Assembly: GCA_016712745.1 (NCBI GenBank)
Contig: JADJQN010000001.1
Location: 1,054,001 to 1,118,000, forward strand
Length of the DNA stretch: 64,000 nt
Origin: Sandaracinaceae bacterium
GTDB lineage: Bacteria > Myxococcota_A > Polyangia > Polyangiales > JADJQN01
Reading direction: 5' to 3'
Shown here: positions 9,309 to 17,255 of the stretch, one piece after another
Numbering within the stretch: the stretch's first letter is position 1
How the letters are laid out: every line of letters starts with the position of its first letter
Notes under the pieces: model-generated
Database searches by the model: none
The model's input: only the letters and a program-made list of their open reading frames with translations
Told to the model about the DNA's origin: nothing
Position numbers and translations under genes: made by a program

Positions 9309-10127
9309 TCAGAACGTCGCGGAGAAAAGATCGACGTGCACTTCGGCGCGTTGATCGCGCGGTGACATGCCCATGCGGCGCATATCTTCGACGGAGTAAG
9401 TCGCAACCGTGGTGACCGCGGGCATCCCCACGAACCAGCCGCGCTGGTTCACGCGAAGAAGCCCGGTGCCAACGGCCGCGAGCGGACGCGAACGGTGACG
9501 ACGGCTTGCACCAGGCGAGGGAGCGGGCGCAGGCGTCGCCTCGGGAGCTGCTTGTGCGGGGGGAGACGTCGCTGAGTCGGGGGTCGCGGTGTTGCCGGTC
9601 GAATCTCCAGGATCGATGGAATCGCCAGTATCGACAGCGTCACTGTCGCTTCCGCCACTGCCCACTTCGTAGTCTTCCGCTGCGGCGGCTGGAACTTCTG
9701 CGCCATCGATCGTCGAGTTCTCGTCGAGATCATCTGCAGGGTCGTACGCGGTCTCCGAGAGGGTCAGAACCATCGCCGGAATCACCAAAGCCATACCTGC
9801 GGCGAGGGCCGCAACGCCAATCTCTTGGTGCGTTCCCGGTTGGTCAATCAGGAAGAAACCCGTGAGAGCACCCGCCGCAGCACCGACGGTCGGGAAGACG
9901 ACGTAGGCCCACGTTTCGTCTACGCCGACCAGGGCCGGAATGACGAAGCCGAGCTCGGCGCCCACAAGACCAAGACCAATGGTGCCTTTGCCCATAGTGT
10001 CGACTTGCGTGGCCGCCGGAACCTGCGCATGCGCAGTTCCTGCAACGACTTGAGTTGAAAGCACAATCGCAGCGACGGCGGCGACGAACCAAGAAATCTT
10101 ACCGAGCTTCAAAGCTCTACCCTCCAT
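9309..10127 (-). CDS. exported membrane-associated protein of unknown function
   Basis: 272 residues. An N-terminal signal (FVAAVAAIVLSTQVVAGTAHA) is followed by three hydrophobic segments between about residues 45 and 125 (IGLGLVGAELGFVIPALVG; VVFPTVGAAAGALTGFFLI; GVAALAAGMALVIPAMVL). Then comes an acidic and Pro/Ala-rich linker of about 80 residues, and a C-terminal region rich in Arg. The layout resembles myxobacterial envelope proteins with a short membrane-embedded sheet or helices and a disordered periplasmic linker. No catalytic motif is seen. The gene is divergent from the BKACE gene, with about 100 bp between starts. Confidence 0.6.
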   Translation of the reverse strand: MEGRALKLGKISWFVAAVAAIVLSTQVVAGTAHAQVPAATQVDTMGKGTIGLGLVGAELGFVIPALVGVDETWAYVVFPTVGAAAGALTGFFLIDQPGTHQEIGVAALAAGMALVIPAMVLTLSETAYDPADDLDENSTIDGAEVPAAAAEDYEVGSGGSDSDAVDTGDSIDPGDSTGNTATPDSATSPPAQAAPEATPAPAPSPGASRRHRSRPLAAVGTGLLRVNQRGWFVGMPAVTTVATYSVEDMRRMGMSPRDQRAEVHVDLFSATF

Positions 10128-10227
10128 AAGGGACAGCGGGCTGACCTTAACACGTGTCCCTAAATAACAGCAACACGCTTTGGTTTCGCAAACCCAGGCG
10201 ATTATTCACAGTATACTGACCGCCCCC

Positions 10228-11136
10228 ATGAGCTTGACCGACAAAGTCGTCATAACCTGCGCGCTAACAGGCGTGCTCGCGACGCGAAAACAGTCGCCTG
10301 GCATCCCTTACACCCCGGCGGAAATCGGCGAAGAGGCCCGCCGTGCGCACGATGCCGGCGCTTCGGTTGTACACATTCACGCCCGCAACGACGACGGGTC
10401 GCCAACCTTCAGCCCCAAGGTCTTCGCTGCCATTCGCGACGAGGTGCGTAAACGCTCGCCTGTCATCTTGAACTTCTCAACGGGCACAATCCTCGACGAC
10501 GTGAGCGAGCAGTGCACCTACATCAAGGAATCTCGCCCCGAGATTGCCGCGCTCAACATGGGCTCGATGAATTATTCGAAGTACTCGGAGAAGCGCAAAG
10601 AGTTCGTGTTCGACATGATCTTTCCGAACCCGTACGGAAAGATGCTGAAGCTGCTCGCCGCAATGAACGAAGCGGGCGTAAAGCCCGAGCTCGAGTGTTT
10701 CGACTCAGGCCATACAGCGGGCATCGCGCCTCTGATCGATATGGGCATCCTGAAAGCGCCCATGCAGTTTTCCTTCATCGTGAACGTGCTCGGCGGAATC
10801 CCTCCGCTGGTCGAGTCGCTACAGTTGCAAACACGGATCATGCCCGCAGGTTCGCAGTGGGAAGTGATCGGTATCTCCCACGGGCATTGGCGCATGCTCG
10901 CCGCGGCGCTCGTGCTTGGTGGCAACATTCGCACCGGCCTCGAGGATCATCTCTACTTGCCCAACGGCGAGATGGCCACAAGCAACGGCGCCATGGTGGA
11001 GGTGGCCGCTCGCCTCACGCGCGACATCGGACGTACTCCAGCGACTGTCGGCGAGGCACGGCAAATCCTTGGCCTACACGAATTCGCAGCAGGGCGCGAC
11101 GCTGCGGTCGCGGCCGAGCAGCACGCAGACGCATGA
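10228..11136 (+). CDS. beta-keto acid cleavage enzyme (BKACE, DUF849/Kce family)
   Basis: Zinc-dependent condensation of a beta-keto acid with acetyl-CoA to give acetoacetate and a new acyl-CoA; the founding member is 3-keto-5-aminohexanoate cleavage enzyme of lysine fermentation. Zinc ligands are His49 and His51 (VVHIHAR) and Glu239 (TGLEDHLYL); the start of the barrel is VITCALTG. The ATG at 10228 fits the family N-terminus; a longer frame upstream would add an unrelated 16 residues. A TATACT hexamer at 10212-10217 lies 10 bp before it, so a leaderless or very short-leader transcript is possible. The stop overlaps the next start. Exact substrate cannot be told from sequence. Confidence 0.9.
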   Translation: MSLTDKVVITCALTGVLATRKQSPGIPYTPAEIGEEARRAHDAGASVVHIHARNDDGSPTFSPKVFAAIRDEVRKRSPVILNFSTGTILDDVSEQCTYIKESRPEIAALNMGSMNYSKYSEKRKEFVFDMIFPNPYGKMLKLLAAMNEAGVKPELECFDSGHTAGIAPLIDMGILKAPMQFSFIVNVLGGIPPLVESLQLQTRIMPAGSQWEVIGISHGHWRMLAAALVLGGNIRTGLEDHLYLPNGEMATSNGAMVEVAARLTRDIGRTPATVGEARQILGLHEFAAGRDAAVAAEQHADA

Positions 11137-11921
11137 GCACGCCGGCGTTTCGGACGATTCTTTATACCGTCGCCGACCACGTGGCGACGATCACACTCAA
11201 CCTTCCCGACCGCAAAAATGTGATTGGCGTCGAGATGGCCAACGAGCTTGTGGTCGCCGTGGACGAAGCGGCAGGCGATGCGAATGTGCGCGCGATCGTG
11301 CTCACGGGCGCAGGCAGCGTTTTTTGCGCAGGCGGTGACCTGGCGGGAATGCCCACAGGCAGCGATGCGCATAAGCCGCTCGCGATGCGAGGCGACTTTG
11401 GCGCACTGCTCATACGCCTCGCCGAAATTGAGAAACCGACCGTCGCGCGCGTGCAAGGTCCGGCGATGGGCGGGGGCTTGGGTCTCCTCGCGAGCTGCCA
11501 CATCGCAATCGCATGCGAGAGTGCAACTTTTGCGACGCCGGAAATCAAGCGTGGTTTTTTCCCATTCATGATTTCCGCCGTGCTCGAGCGAGTGATGCCG
11601 CGCCGCAAGATGATGGAAATGATTTTGCTGGGCGAGAAGATGAGCGCGCACGAGGCGCGCGAGGCCGGATTGCTTACGCGCGTCGTGCCTGACTCGGAGC
11701 TAGATGCGATTGTCAGCAACATCGCAAGGAGTCTCGCTGAGCTGTCGCCCTCGGCCGTGCGAACGGGCCTCTCAGCCCTGCAGGACAATGTAGACTCATC
11801 GCTGCGTGACTCCGTGCCGCGCCTACGCGACGCGCTCATTGCGGCCCTCGCGACCGAGGACGCTCGCGAAGGCATCGCCGCATTCCTAGAAAAGCGGAAA
11901 CCGAACTGGACGGGGCGCTAA
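11133..11921 (+). CDS. enoyl-CoA hydratase/isomerase family protein
   Basis: A 262-residue crotonase-fold protein. The start ATG overlaps the BKACE stop (ATGA at 11133-11136), so the two are probably translated together. Oxyanion-hole segments are visible: SVFCAGGDLAGM near residue 65 and GPAMGGGLGLLASC near residue 108. The stretches FATPEIKRGFFP and LGEKMSAHEA include the positions of the two acidic residues used by hydratases. A hydratase beside a BKACE suggests a short degradative pathway ending in acetoacetate or a CoA thioester, but the substrate is an inference. Confidence 0.9.
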   Translation: MSTPAFRTILYTVADHVATITLNLPDRKNVIGVEMANELVVAVDEAAGDANVRAIVLTGAGSVFCAGGDLAGMPTGSDAHKPLAMRGDFGALLIRLAEIEKPTVARVQGPAMGGGLGLLASCHIAIACESATFATPEIKRGFFPFMISAVLERVMPRRKMMEMILLGEKMSAHEAREAGLLTRVVPDSELDAIVSNIARSLAELSPSAVRTGLSALQDNVDSSLRDSVPRLRDALIAALATEDAREGIAAFLEKRKPNWTGR

Positions 11922-11982
11922 ACCTCTCGTCTCGCTTCGCGAGTTGTGGTGGGATGCGCCCTACTCTTCGAAGGAGGACGTC

Positions 11983-12627
11983 ATGAACCGTTCACTCGCA
12001 TTTCAAGTTTTGACGCTCTGCGTCGCCGCTTCGCTCGTCGGCTGTGCACACGATCACGAGTCTTGTGCCCACGCGCACACGACGCCAAACGCCGCCGTTG
12101 CGAACGGATTCCCCCTCGCTGATCCAATCACGGCGCCAGCGTCGCTCACGGTACGCTCGGCGGACTTCGCCGAAGGTGGCGCAATCCCGCTCACCCATGT
12201 TTTTAGCGGTATGGGTTGCGGCGGAGGGAATGAAAGCCCCGCGCTTGCATGGAGCGGCGCTCCCGAAGGCACTCAAAGCTATGCGATCGTCGTTCACGAT
12301 CCCGATGCGCCGACCGGCGTTGGATTCTTCCATTGGAGCGTCTTCGATCTGCCGGCAGCCACGACGTCGCTCGCGCGCAACGCTGCGGCGAGTCCGCCCG
12401 CGGGCGCTGTGATGGGCCGCACCGACTTTGGCACCAATACGTATGGCGGCCCTTGCCCGCCCCCGGGCGCGCCGCATCGCTACGCGTTCACTGTCTATGC
12501 GCTCGACGTTCCGAGCCTTGGGGTCGACGCGACGGCATCTGGCGCGCTCCTTCGCTTCATGCTCGCCCAGCACACCCTGGCGTACGGTCGTCTGGTCGGC
12601 ACCTACCAGCGCTCAGAAAGTCCGTAG
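11983..12627 (+). CDS. YbhB/YbcL-type phosphatidylethanolamine-binding (PEBP) lipoprotein
   Basis: The start is fixed by a perfect AAGGAGG at 11971-11977, five bases before the ATG; an in-frame ATG 39 bp earlier is ignored. A signal ending LVGC makes it a lipoprotein with a His-rich mature N-terminus (CAHDHESCAHAH). The PEBP core is clear: SPALAWSGAP, VVHDPDAPTG with the ligand-pocket DPDxP, HWSVFDLP, and GPCPPPGAPHRYAFTVYALD with the conserved GxxHR-type loop. The family binds anionic ligands in a small pocket; bacterial functions are poorly known. It stands alone between the BKACE pair and an unknown membrane protein. Confidence 0.88.
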   Translation: MNRSLAFQVLTLCVAASLVGCAHDHESCAHAHTTPNAAVANGFPLADPITAPASLTVRSADFAEGGAIPLTHVFSGMGCGGGNESPALAWSGAPEGTQSYAIVVHDPDAPTGVGFFHWSVFDLPAATTSLARNAAASPPAGAVMGRTDFGTNTYGGPCPPPGAPHRYAFTVYALDVPSLGVDATASGALLRFMLAQHTLAYGRLVGTYQRSESP

Positions 12628-12718
12628 TTTTGCTGGCGCGCGGGCGAGTGACAGGACACACTCATGTCACTCGTTTGTCACATACCCACTTGGGGGACGT
12701 GTGGCTCGACCCGGCGCG

Positions 12719-14347
12719 ATGGCGAAAGACACAGCATTCAAAGCGAAGAAGTCCGCTCCTCGCCCGCACGTAATCGGCGTTGTCGAAGGCGATGTCTCGG
12801 CCGCCGCAACGGTACTCTCAAGTGAGGACATTCCCTCGGATTGGGGAAGCCTTGTCGCTGATCTGTCGATGGCCGAAATGCCACGCGAACCCGAGTGGCG
12901 CGTGCACGACCGCACCCATCTCGAGTTTGCGGTCGATTATCGCGTAGCAGCGAACGAAGGCAAACAAGTCTTCGAGTGGGACGCGTACTTCTTCGTACCC
13001 GAGAGCCTTCGTCTCTACGAAGAGACATATGAAAAACGTGAAATCTACGACGACCTTCAATCGTACGTGCGCTTTGCGGTCCCGTCCGTGAAGTTCAGCG
13101 CGCTGATTGGCGCACCCATCAGCCGCCTGAAGGCGTCGCTGCTCGACAACACGAACGAGGCCGCGACGCTACGCGAGCTTCGCCTATTCGCTTGCTTGGT
13201 ACGCGCGTCGAGTCTTGCTGCGCGACGGACGGTCTTGGAGGAGCTCGAGAAAGCCGAGAACCCGTTGGCCGCAGGTGAGGCAGCAATCGAGCTTGTACGA
13301 AACGCTGGCGCCGTGACCTCCGCCATGCGCGAGGTCATGAAGATTGCGCCGAAGGATGAGAGTCCTATCGGCACCGCCGTAACCTGGGTGGACGAGGACG
13401 TGTCGCGCGCGATGGAAACGCTCCTGGGCACGCTCGCGATCGATCTACGCGGTCGCGGCGCGCCCGAGCTTGTCGCTTCCACCGTCGCAGCAGGGGCAGT
13501 CAGTGAAGCTGTTTATCGCCAGGCCAACAGTCTCGAAGGCGTTGGCTACGCAGACGCGAACGAGCGCGCCATCGAACGCCTAGAGTTCCGGCGCCACGTT
13601 CTCAAGCGATTTACCTCTTCGGTGCTGTGGCTGAGCCTCGACGTGCGCGACGGGGCAAAGCTCGCGCTGCAGTTCTTCTACGCGCTCGCAGCCGGTGTTG
13701 CCATGGCCCTCGCCTTCGTGCTCGCCCTCTCACAAGGCGATGCGACCGCCACCGGCAGCAGCGGTTTTGTATGGCGAACGGCACTGCTGGTCGTGCTCGC
13801 GTATGCGATTAAAGATCGGGTGAAGGCGTTTTTGCAGGAGCGATTCTCGCGCGTTGTGTCTCGACACTTTCCCGATCGCCGTTGGCACATCCGCGAACGC
13901 GAACGCAACGTGACCCTCGGCGAAGTGCGCGAACGGTCTGGCTTTGTGAAGTTCAACGAGTTGCCTGCCGAGGTGCTGACGAGTCGGCGCATGACCCGCG
14001 TGCACTCATTCGAAGAAGACGCGCGGCCGGAGCGGGTGCTTTGGCATCACAAGACGGTGCGCGTGCACGGCGACGATTTAGCAAATGCCGATGGGCGCTT
14101 CCAAGCGCTCACAGAAATCTTCCGTCTCAATCTGCGTCGCTGGCTCGACCACACCGACGATCCGAAACGCAAAATCGTCTTCGCAGATCCCGACGACCGC
14201 CGCATCTACACAGCGACCGCTCCGCGCGCCTACAACATCGCAATCGTCTACCGGCTGCGAAAGAAGGGCGACACGAACGCGGCCTGGCATCGCAACCGCG
14301 TCGTCGTCACCCGCAAGGGCATCCTGCGCATCGACCCGATCAGCTAG
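12719..14347 (+). CDS. two-helix membrane protein of unknown family
   Basis: About 542 residues from the ATG at 12719; the open frame extends upstream, but that part overlaps the PEBP gene and looks non-coding. A soluble N-terminal part of about 310 residues includes a predicted sheet (THLEFAVDYRV, WDAYFFVPESLRLYE) and long helices. Two adjacent membrane helices follow (LQFFYALAAGVAMALAFVLA; FVWRTALLVVLAYAIKD), then a 170-residue Arg-rich cytoplasmic C-terminus (SRHFPDRRWHIRERERN). I do not recognise the family. The layout, large soluble domains flanking a helical hairpin, suggests a cytoplasm-facing membrane-anchored protein. It converges on recJ with 11 bp between stops. Confidence 0.7.
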   Translation: MAKDTAFKAKKSAPRPHVIGVVEGDVSAAATVLSSEDIPSDWGSLVADLSMAEMPREPEWRVHDRTHLEFAVDYRVAANEGKQVFEWDAYFFVPESLRLYEETYEKREIYDDLQSYVRFAVPSVKFSALIGAPISRLKASLLDNTNEAATLRELRLFACLVRASSLAARRTVLEELEKAENPLAAGEAAIELVRNAGAVTSAMREVMKIAPKDESPIGTAVTWVDEDVSRAMETLLGTLAIDLRGRGAPELVASTVAAGAVSEAVYRQANSLEGVGYADANERAIERLEFRRHVLKRFTSSVLWLSLDVRDGAKLALQFFYALAAGVAMALAFVLALSQGDATATGSSGFVWRTALLVVLAYAIKDRVKAFLQERFSRVVSRHFPDRRWHIRERERNVTLGEVRERSGFVKFNELPAEVLTSRRMTRVHSFEEDARPERVLWHHKTVRVHGDDLANADGRFQALTEIFRLNLRRWLDHTDDPKRKIVFADPDDRRIYTATAPRAYNIAIVYRLRKKGDTNAAWHRNRVVVTRKGILRIDPIS

Positions 14348-14358
14348 ATCTCGATCGC

Positions 14359-16035
14359 TTATTCGAAGTCGCGGACGCGCATTTCGATGGCGCCGCCGCC
14401 GCGCCAGGTGTCGGGAGCGAGTGATCCGAGCACGCTAAGGATCTGGCCTTGCCTGGGCATTCGCGTCGCCAAGCCTGCACCGAAGCCGGACAACGTCACG
14501 TAGCCGATTTTGAGGTTGAGTTTTAGGTGCGTTTCCCCGACGACCGTTGCGCGTTCGACCCGCGCGTTCTTGACCAAGAAGATTGGCTCCGCATTGCCCT
14601 CGCCATACGGCTCAAGGTCGCGGAGTTCCTTCGCTGTCGGGAACAATCCCTCGTCCTCGATGACCACATCAACATCCAGCACACGCGGATCCTTCGCGGG
14701 CATAGCCACTTTCGCGCACGCGTCGTGAAACGCAGCGCGAAATACATCGATGCGCGATTCTTGAATCGAAAGGCCTGCCGCGGCCTGATGGCCACCAAAG
14801 GCAGTTAGCTCTTGGCGACACGCTGCGATGCAATCATAGAGCGGGAAGTCGTCTGGTGTGCGGGCGCTGCCGTGCCCAACGCCATCTTCAACCGCGATCA
14901 CGATCGAGGGCACTCCAAAAGTATCGACGAGCCGCGCCGCGGTGATGCCAACGACGCCCCGATGCCAGCCCCGCCCTGCGGCGACGATTCCGGACTTCGG
15001 CTCATTGCCGTAAATCTCCCTAACCTGCGCGATGGCAGCTTCGGTCACGCGCGCTTCAATGGATTTGCGCTCTTGATTCAGTTGCTCGATGCGTGCTGCG
15101 AGAGTTCGAGCCTCGGACGCAGTCTTGGACTTCAGAAGTTGCAGCGTGATCCCGGGATCCATCAAACGCCCTGCGGCGTTCAACCGCGGCCCCAACTTGA
15201 ATCCGACATCGCTTGCGCCAAGTTGGGTGCCGGCACGAAGCTTTGCGACATCCCGCAGTGCGGCGATGCCCGGTCGCGCGTTGGGCGACGACAAAACGGA
15301 CAGACCCGCACGAACCAAGCGACGGTTGTCTCCATGTAGCGGCGCGACATCAGCGATAGTTCCGAGGGCCACGAGATCGAGCCAAGCTCGTAAGTCGACG
15401 GCGGCACCGACCGCCGCACGCACGGCGCCCGCAAGCGAAAGTGCGAGCCCCGCACTTGTCATATGCTTGTAGGCAAAGCCGCATTCGGGTCGATGCGGGT
15501 TCAAAAACGCGTTCGCCGGCAGCGGATCTTTGGGCACGAGGTGGTGATCCACGACGATGACGTCGATCCCAAGGCCTCGCAGTGTTTGGATGCGGTCGTG
15601 ATCACTCGAACCGCAATCGCAAGTCACGACCAGCGTCGGGGATGCATCACGTACGCGTATAAGCGCAGCGTCGCTGAGGCCGTAGCCGCCCTCGAAGCGG
15701 CTTGCCAGCAACGTCACGACGTCGGCCCCCAGGAGCGTCAGCACATCGCCTAAAATCACCGCGCTGGTGGTGCCGTCCACGTCATAGTCACCGAAGACCA
15801 CAACGCGCTCTTTCGCGCGCACAGCCCGAGCAAGTCGTTCGGCCGCTACGTCACGATCGAGCATCGTGTCCGGTGGCGTCAAGTCCTTCAGCTTCGGTGA
15901 GAGGAAGTCACGCACACTCTCGCTGTCGGTATGTGCCCGGTGCAAAAGCACCTGCGCAACCGTCACCGAAATACCGCACGCATCTGCGAGCGCACGCGCC
16001 GCCGGAAGATCCGGAGGTCGCAGTGCGAACTTCAC
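14359..16035 (-). CDS. recJ: single-stranded-DNA-specific exonuclease RecJ
   Basis: A 5'-3' exonuclease on single-stranded DNA used in recombination, mismatch and base-excision repair. 558 residues, normal length. DHH-domain motifs are in order: GDYDVDGTTS near residue 81, CDCGSSDHDR near 139, VVDHHLVP near 161, and the DHHA1 motif GGHQAAAGLS near 420, followed by the OB-fold C-terminus. GTG start. It lies four bases after the stop of secF, completing a yajC-secD-secF-recJ operon; recJ beside secDF is a common arrangement in bacteria. Confidence 0.95.
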   Translation of the reverse strand: MKFALRPPDLPAARALADACGISVTVAQVLLHRAHTDSESVRDFLSPKLKDLTPPDTMLDRDVAAERLARAVRAKERVVVFGDYDVDGTTSAVILGDVLTLLGADVVTLLASRFEGGYGLSDAALIRVRDASPTLVVTCDCGSSDHDRIQTLRGLGIDVIVVDHHLVPKDPLPANAFLNPHRPECGFAYKHMTSAGLALSLAGAVRAAVGAAVDLRAWLDLVALGTIADVAPLHGDNRRLVRAGLSVLSSPNARPGIAALRDVAKLRAGTQLGASDVGFKLGPRLNAAGRLMDPGITLQLLKSKTASEARTLAARIEQLNQERKSIEARVTEAAIAQVREIYGNEPKSGIVAAGRGWHRGVVGITAARLVDTFGVPSIVIAVEDGVGHGSARTPDDFPLYDCIAACRQELTAFGGHQAAAGLSIQESRIDVFRAAFHDACAKVAMPAKDPRVLDVDVVIEDEGLFPTAKELRDLEPYGEGNAEPIFLVKNARVERATVVGETHLKLNLKIGYVTLSGFGAGLATRMPRQGQILSVLGSLAPDTWRGGGAIEMRVRDFE

Positions 16036-16039
16036 TCGT

Positions 16040-17251
16040 TCAAGCCTTTGCGGGCGTGCTGCGACGTCCGCCGCGCGCTGCAGCGGCGGTCATCACGCGA
16101 CGGAAGAACTTGCGATCAATCCATTCGGTCACGGGAGCCGCAACGTAGATGGACGAATAGGTTCCGACCACGATGCCAATGAGCATCGCGAGTGCGAAGT
16201 CTTTGATGACCTGTGTTCCCAGGAACAAGAAGGCCAGCATCGAAGTGGCCGTGACGGTCGACGTAAGAATCGTGCGCGACAACGTTTGCGATGTGCTCAC
16301 GTTGATGATCTCGATGAGCGACTTGCCGCGCATGCGCTGCAAGTTCTCGCGAATACGGTCATAGACGACGATGGTGTCATTGATGGAGTAACCGACGATG
16401 GTCAGCAACGCCGCGACCGTGGTGAGCGTCAGCTCGCGTCGCAGGAGAACGAGGATGCCAGCCGTGATGACCGCGTCGTGCAACATGGCGATAACGCTGC
16501 CCGGTGCGAAGCGAAGATCGAAGCGGAACGCGACGAAGATCATGATGAAGAGAACCGCGTAGAGAATCGACATGATCGCGGCGTTACGAAGCTGAGCACC
16601 GGCCTTCGGGCCGACCCACTCTACGCGAAGCGGGCGTTCAGGAGCGCGGTCGCCGAGCTTCTGATGTAGGCCCTCGAGAACCTTGTCGGCCGTGCCAACG
16701 AGCTGCACTTCGTAGCGATGGTCAGCGGCCTGGCCGAAACGCGTCACTTGACGAACGCGCACGCGCTGTTGCTCGAGAGCGGCGCGCACCACGTCGGGCT
16801 CGACGTCATTCGAGAAACGGATCGAGAGCTTGTCACCGCCCGGCGAAACTTTGAGCTCCTGGGCCTGGGCGTGATTTCCTTCACCGATACCGCGGGCCAG
16901 CATGTCATGCATGGCCGTGTACTGCGCGCGCGGCATGGTGGTCACCTGCTCGACGCGGATGATGTACTGGTTCGCGTGTCCCGCGACGCTCACAACTTCG
17001 ACGCCGTCGAAGTCGAGCTCGTCCAACTTCTCGCGCAACTCGTTCGGCGTGACCGTGCCGCTGAACTCGAGTTGAATTTCGGTTCCGCCCTTGAAATCGA
17101 TGCCCCATATGGGCGAGAGATCAAAGCTGCCGAACTTGAGCGGCACCACGAAGAGCATGATTGCGATGACGAACGTGATCGCCGATAGACCGACGTTGAA
17201 ACGTCGGAGGCGCATGAAGTCGTAGGTTTTATGGTGCTTGAAGAACTCCAC
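16040..17251 (-). CDS. secF: protein translocase subunit SecF
   Basis: 403 residues. An N-terminal helix (LSAITFVIAIMLFVVPL) is followed by a periplasmic P1-like head with the signature GIDFKGGTEIQLEF. The C-terminal half has the five further helices of the SecD/F fold, including IVGYSINDTIVVYDRIREN and the TRTILTSTVTATSML region. SecF with SecD uses the proton motive force to help pull preproteins out of SecYEG. Four bases separate it from secD upstream and from recJ downstream. The periplasmic domain is longer than in E. coli SecF, as seen in other Myxococcota and Deltaproteobacteria. Confidence 0.96.
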   Translation of the reverse strand: MEFFKHHKTYDFMRLRRFNVGLSAITFVIAIMLFVVPLKFGSFDLSPIWGIDFKGGTEIQLEFSGTVTPNELREKLDELDFDGVEVVSVAGHANQYIIRVEQVTTMPRAQYTAMHDMLARGIGEGNHAQAQELKVSPGGDKLSIRFSNDVEPDVVRAALEQQRVRVRQVTRFGQAADHRYEVQLVGTADKVLEGLHQKLGDRAPERPLRVEWVGPKAGAQLRNAAIMSILYAVLFIMIFVAFRFDLRFAPGSVIAMLHDAVITAGILVLLRRELTLTTVAALLTIVGYSINDTIVVYDRIRENLQRMRGKSLIEIINVSTSQTLSRTILTSTVTATSMLAFLFLGTQVIKDFALAMLIGIVVGTYSSIYVAAPVTEWIDRKFFRRVMTAAAARGGRRSTPAKA

Positions 17252-17255
17252 GGAA

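Noticed and set aside
12428..12718. Upstream extension of the two-helix membrane protein
   Set aside because: It overlaps the PEBP gene in another frame and is Arg/Ser-rich without family features; ATG 12719 is preferred.
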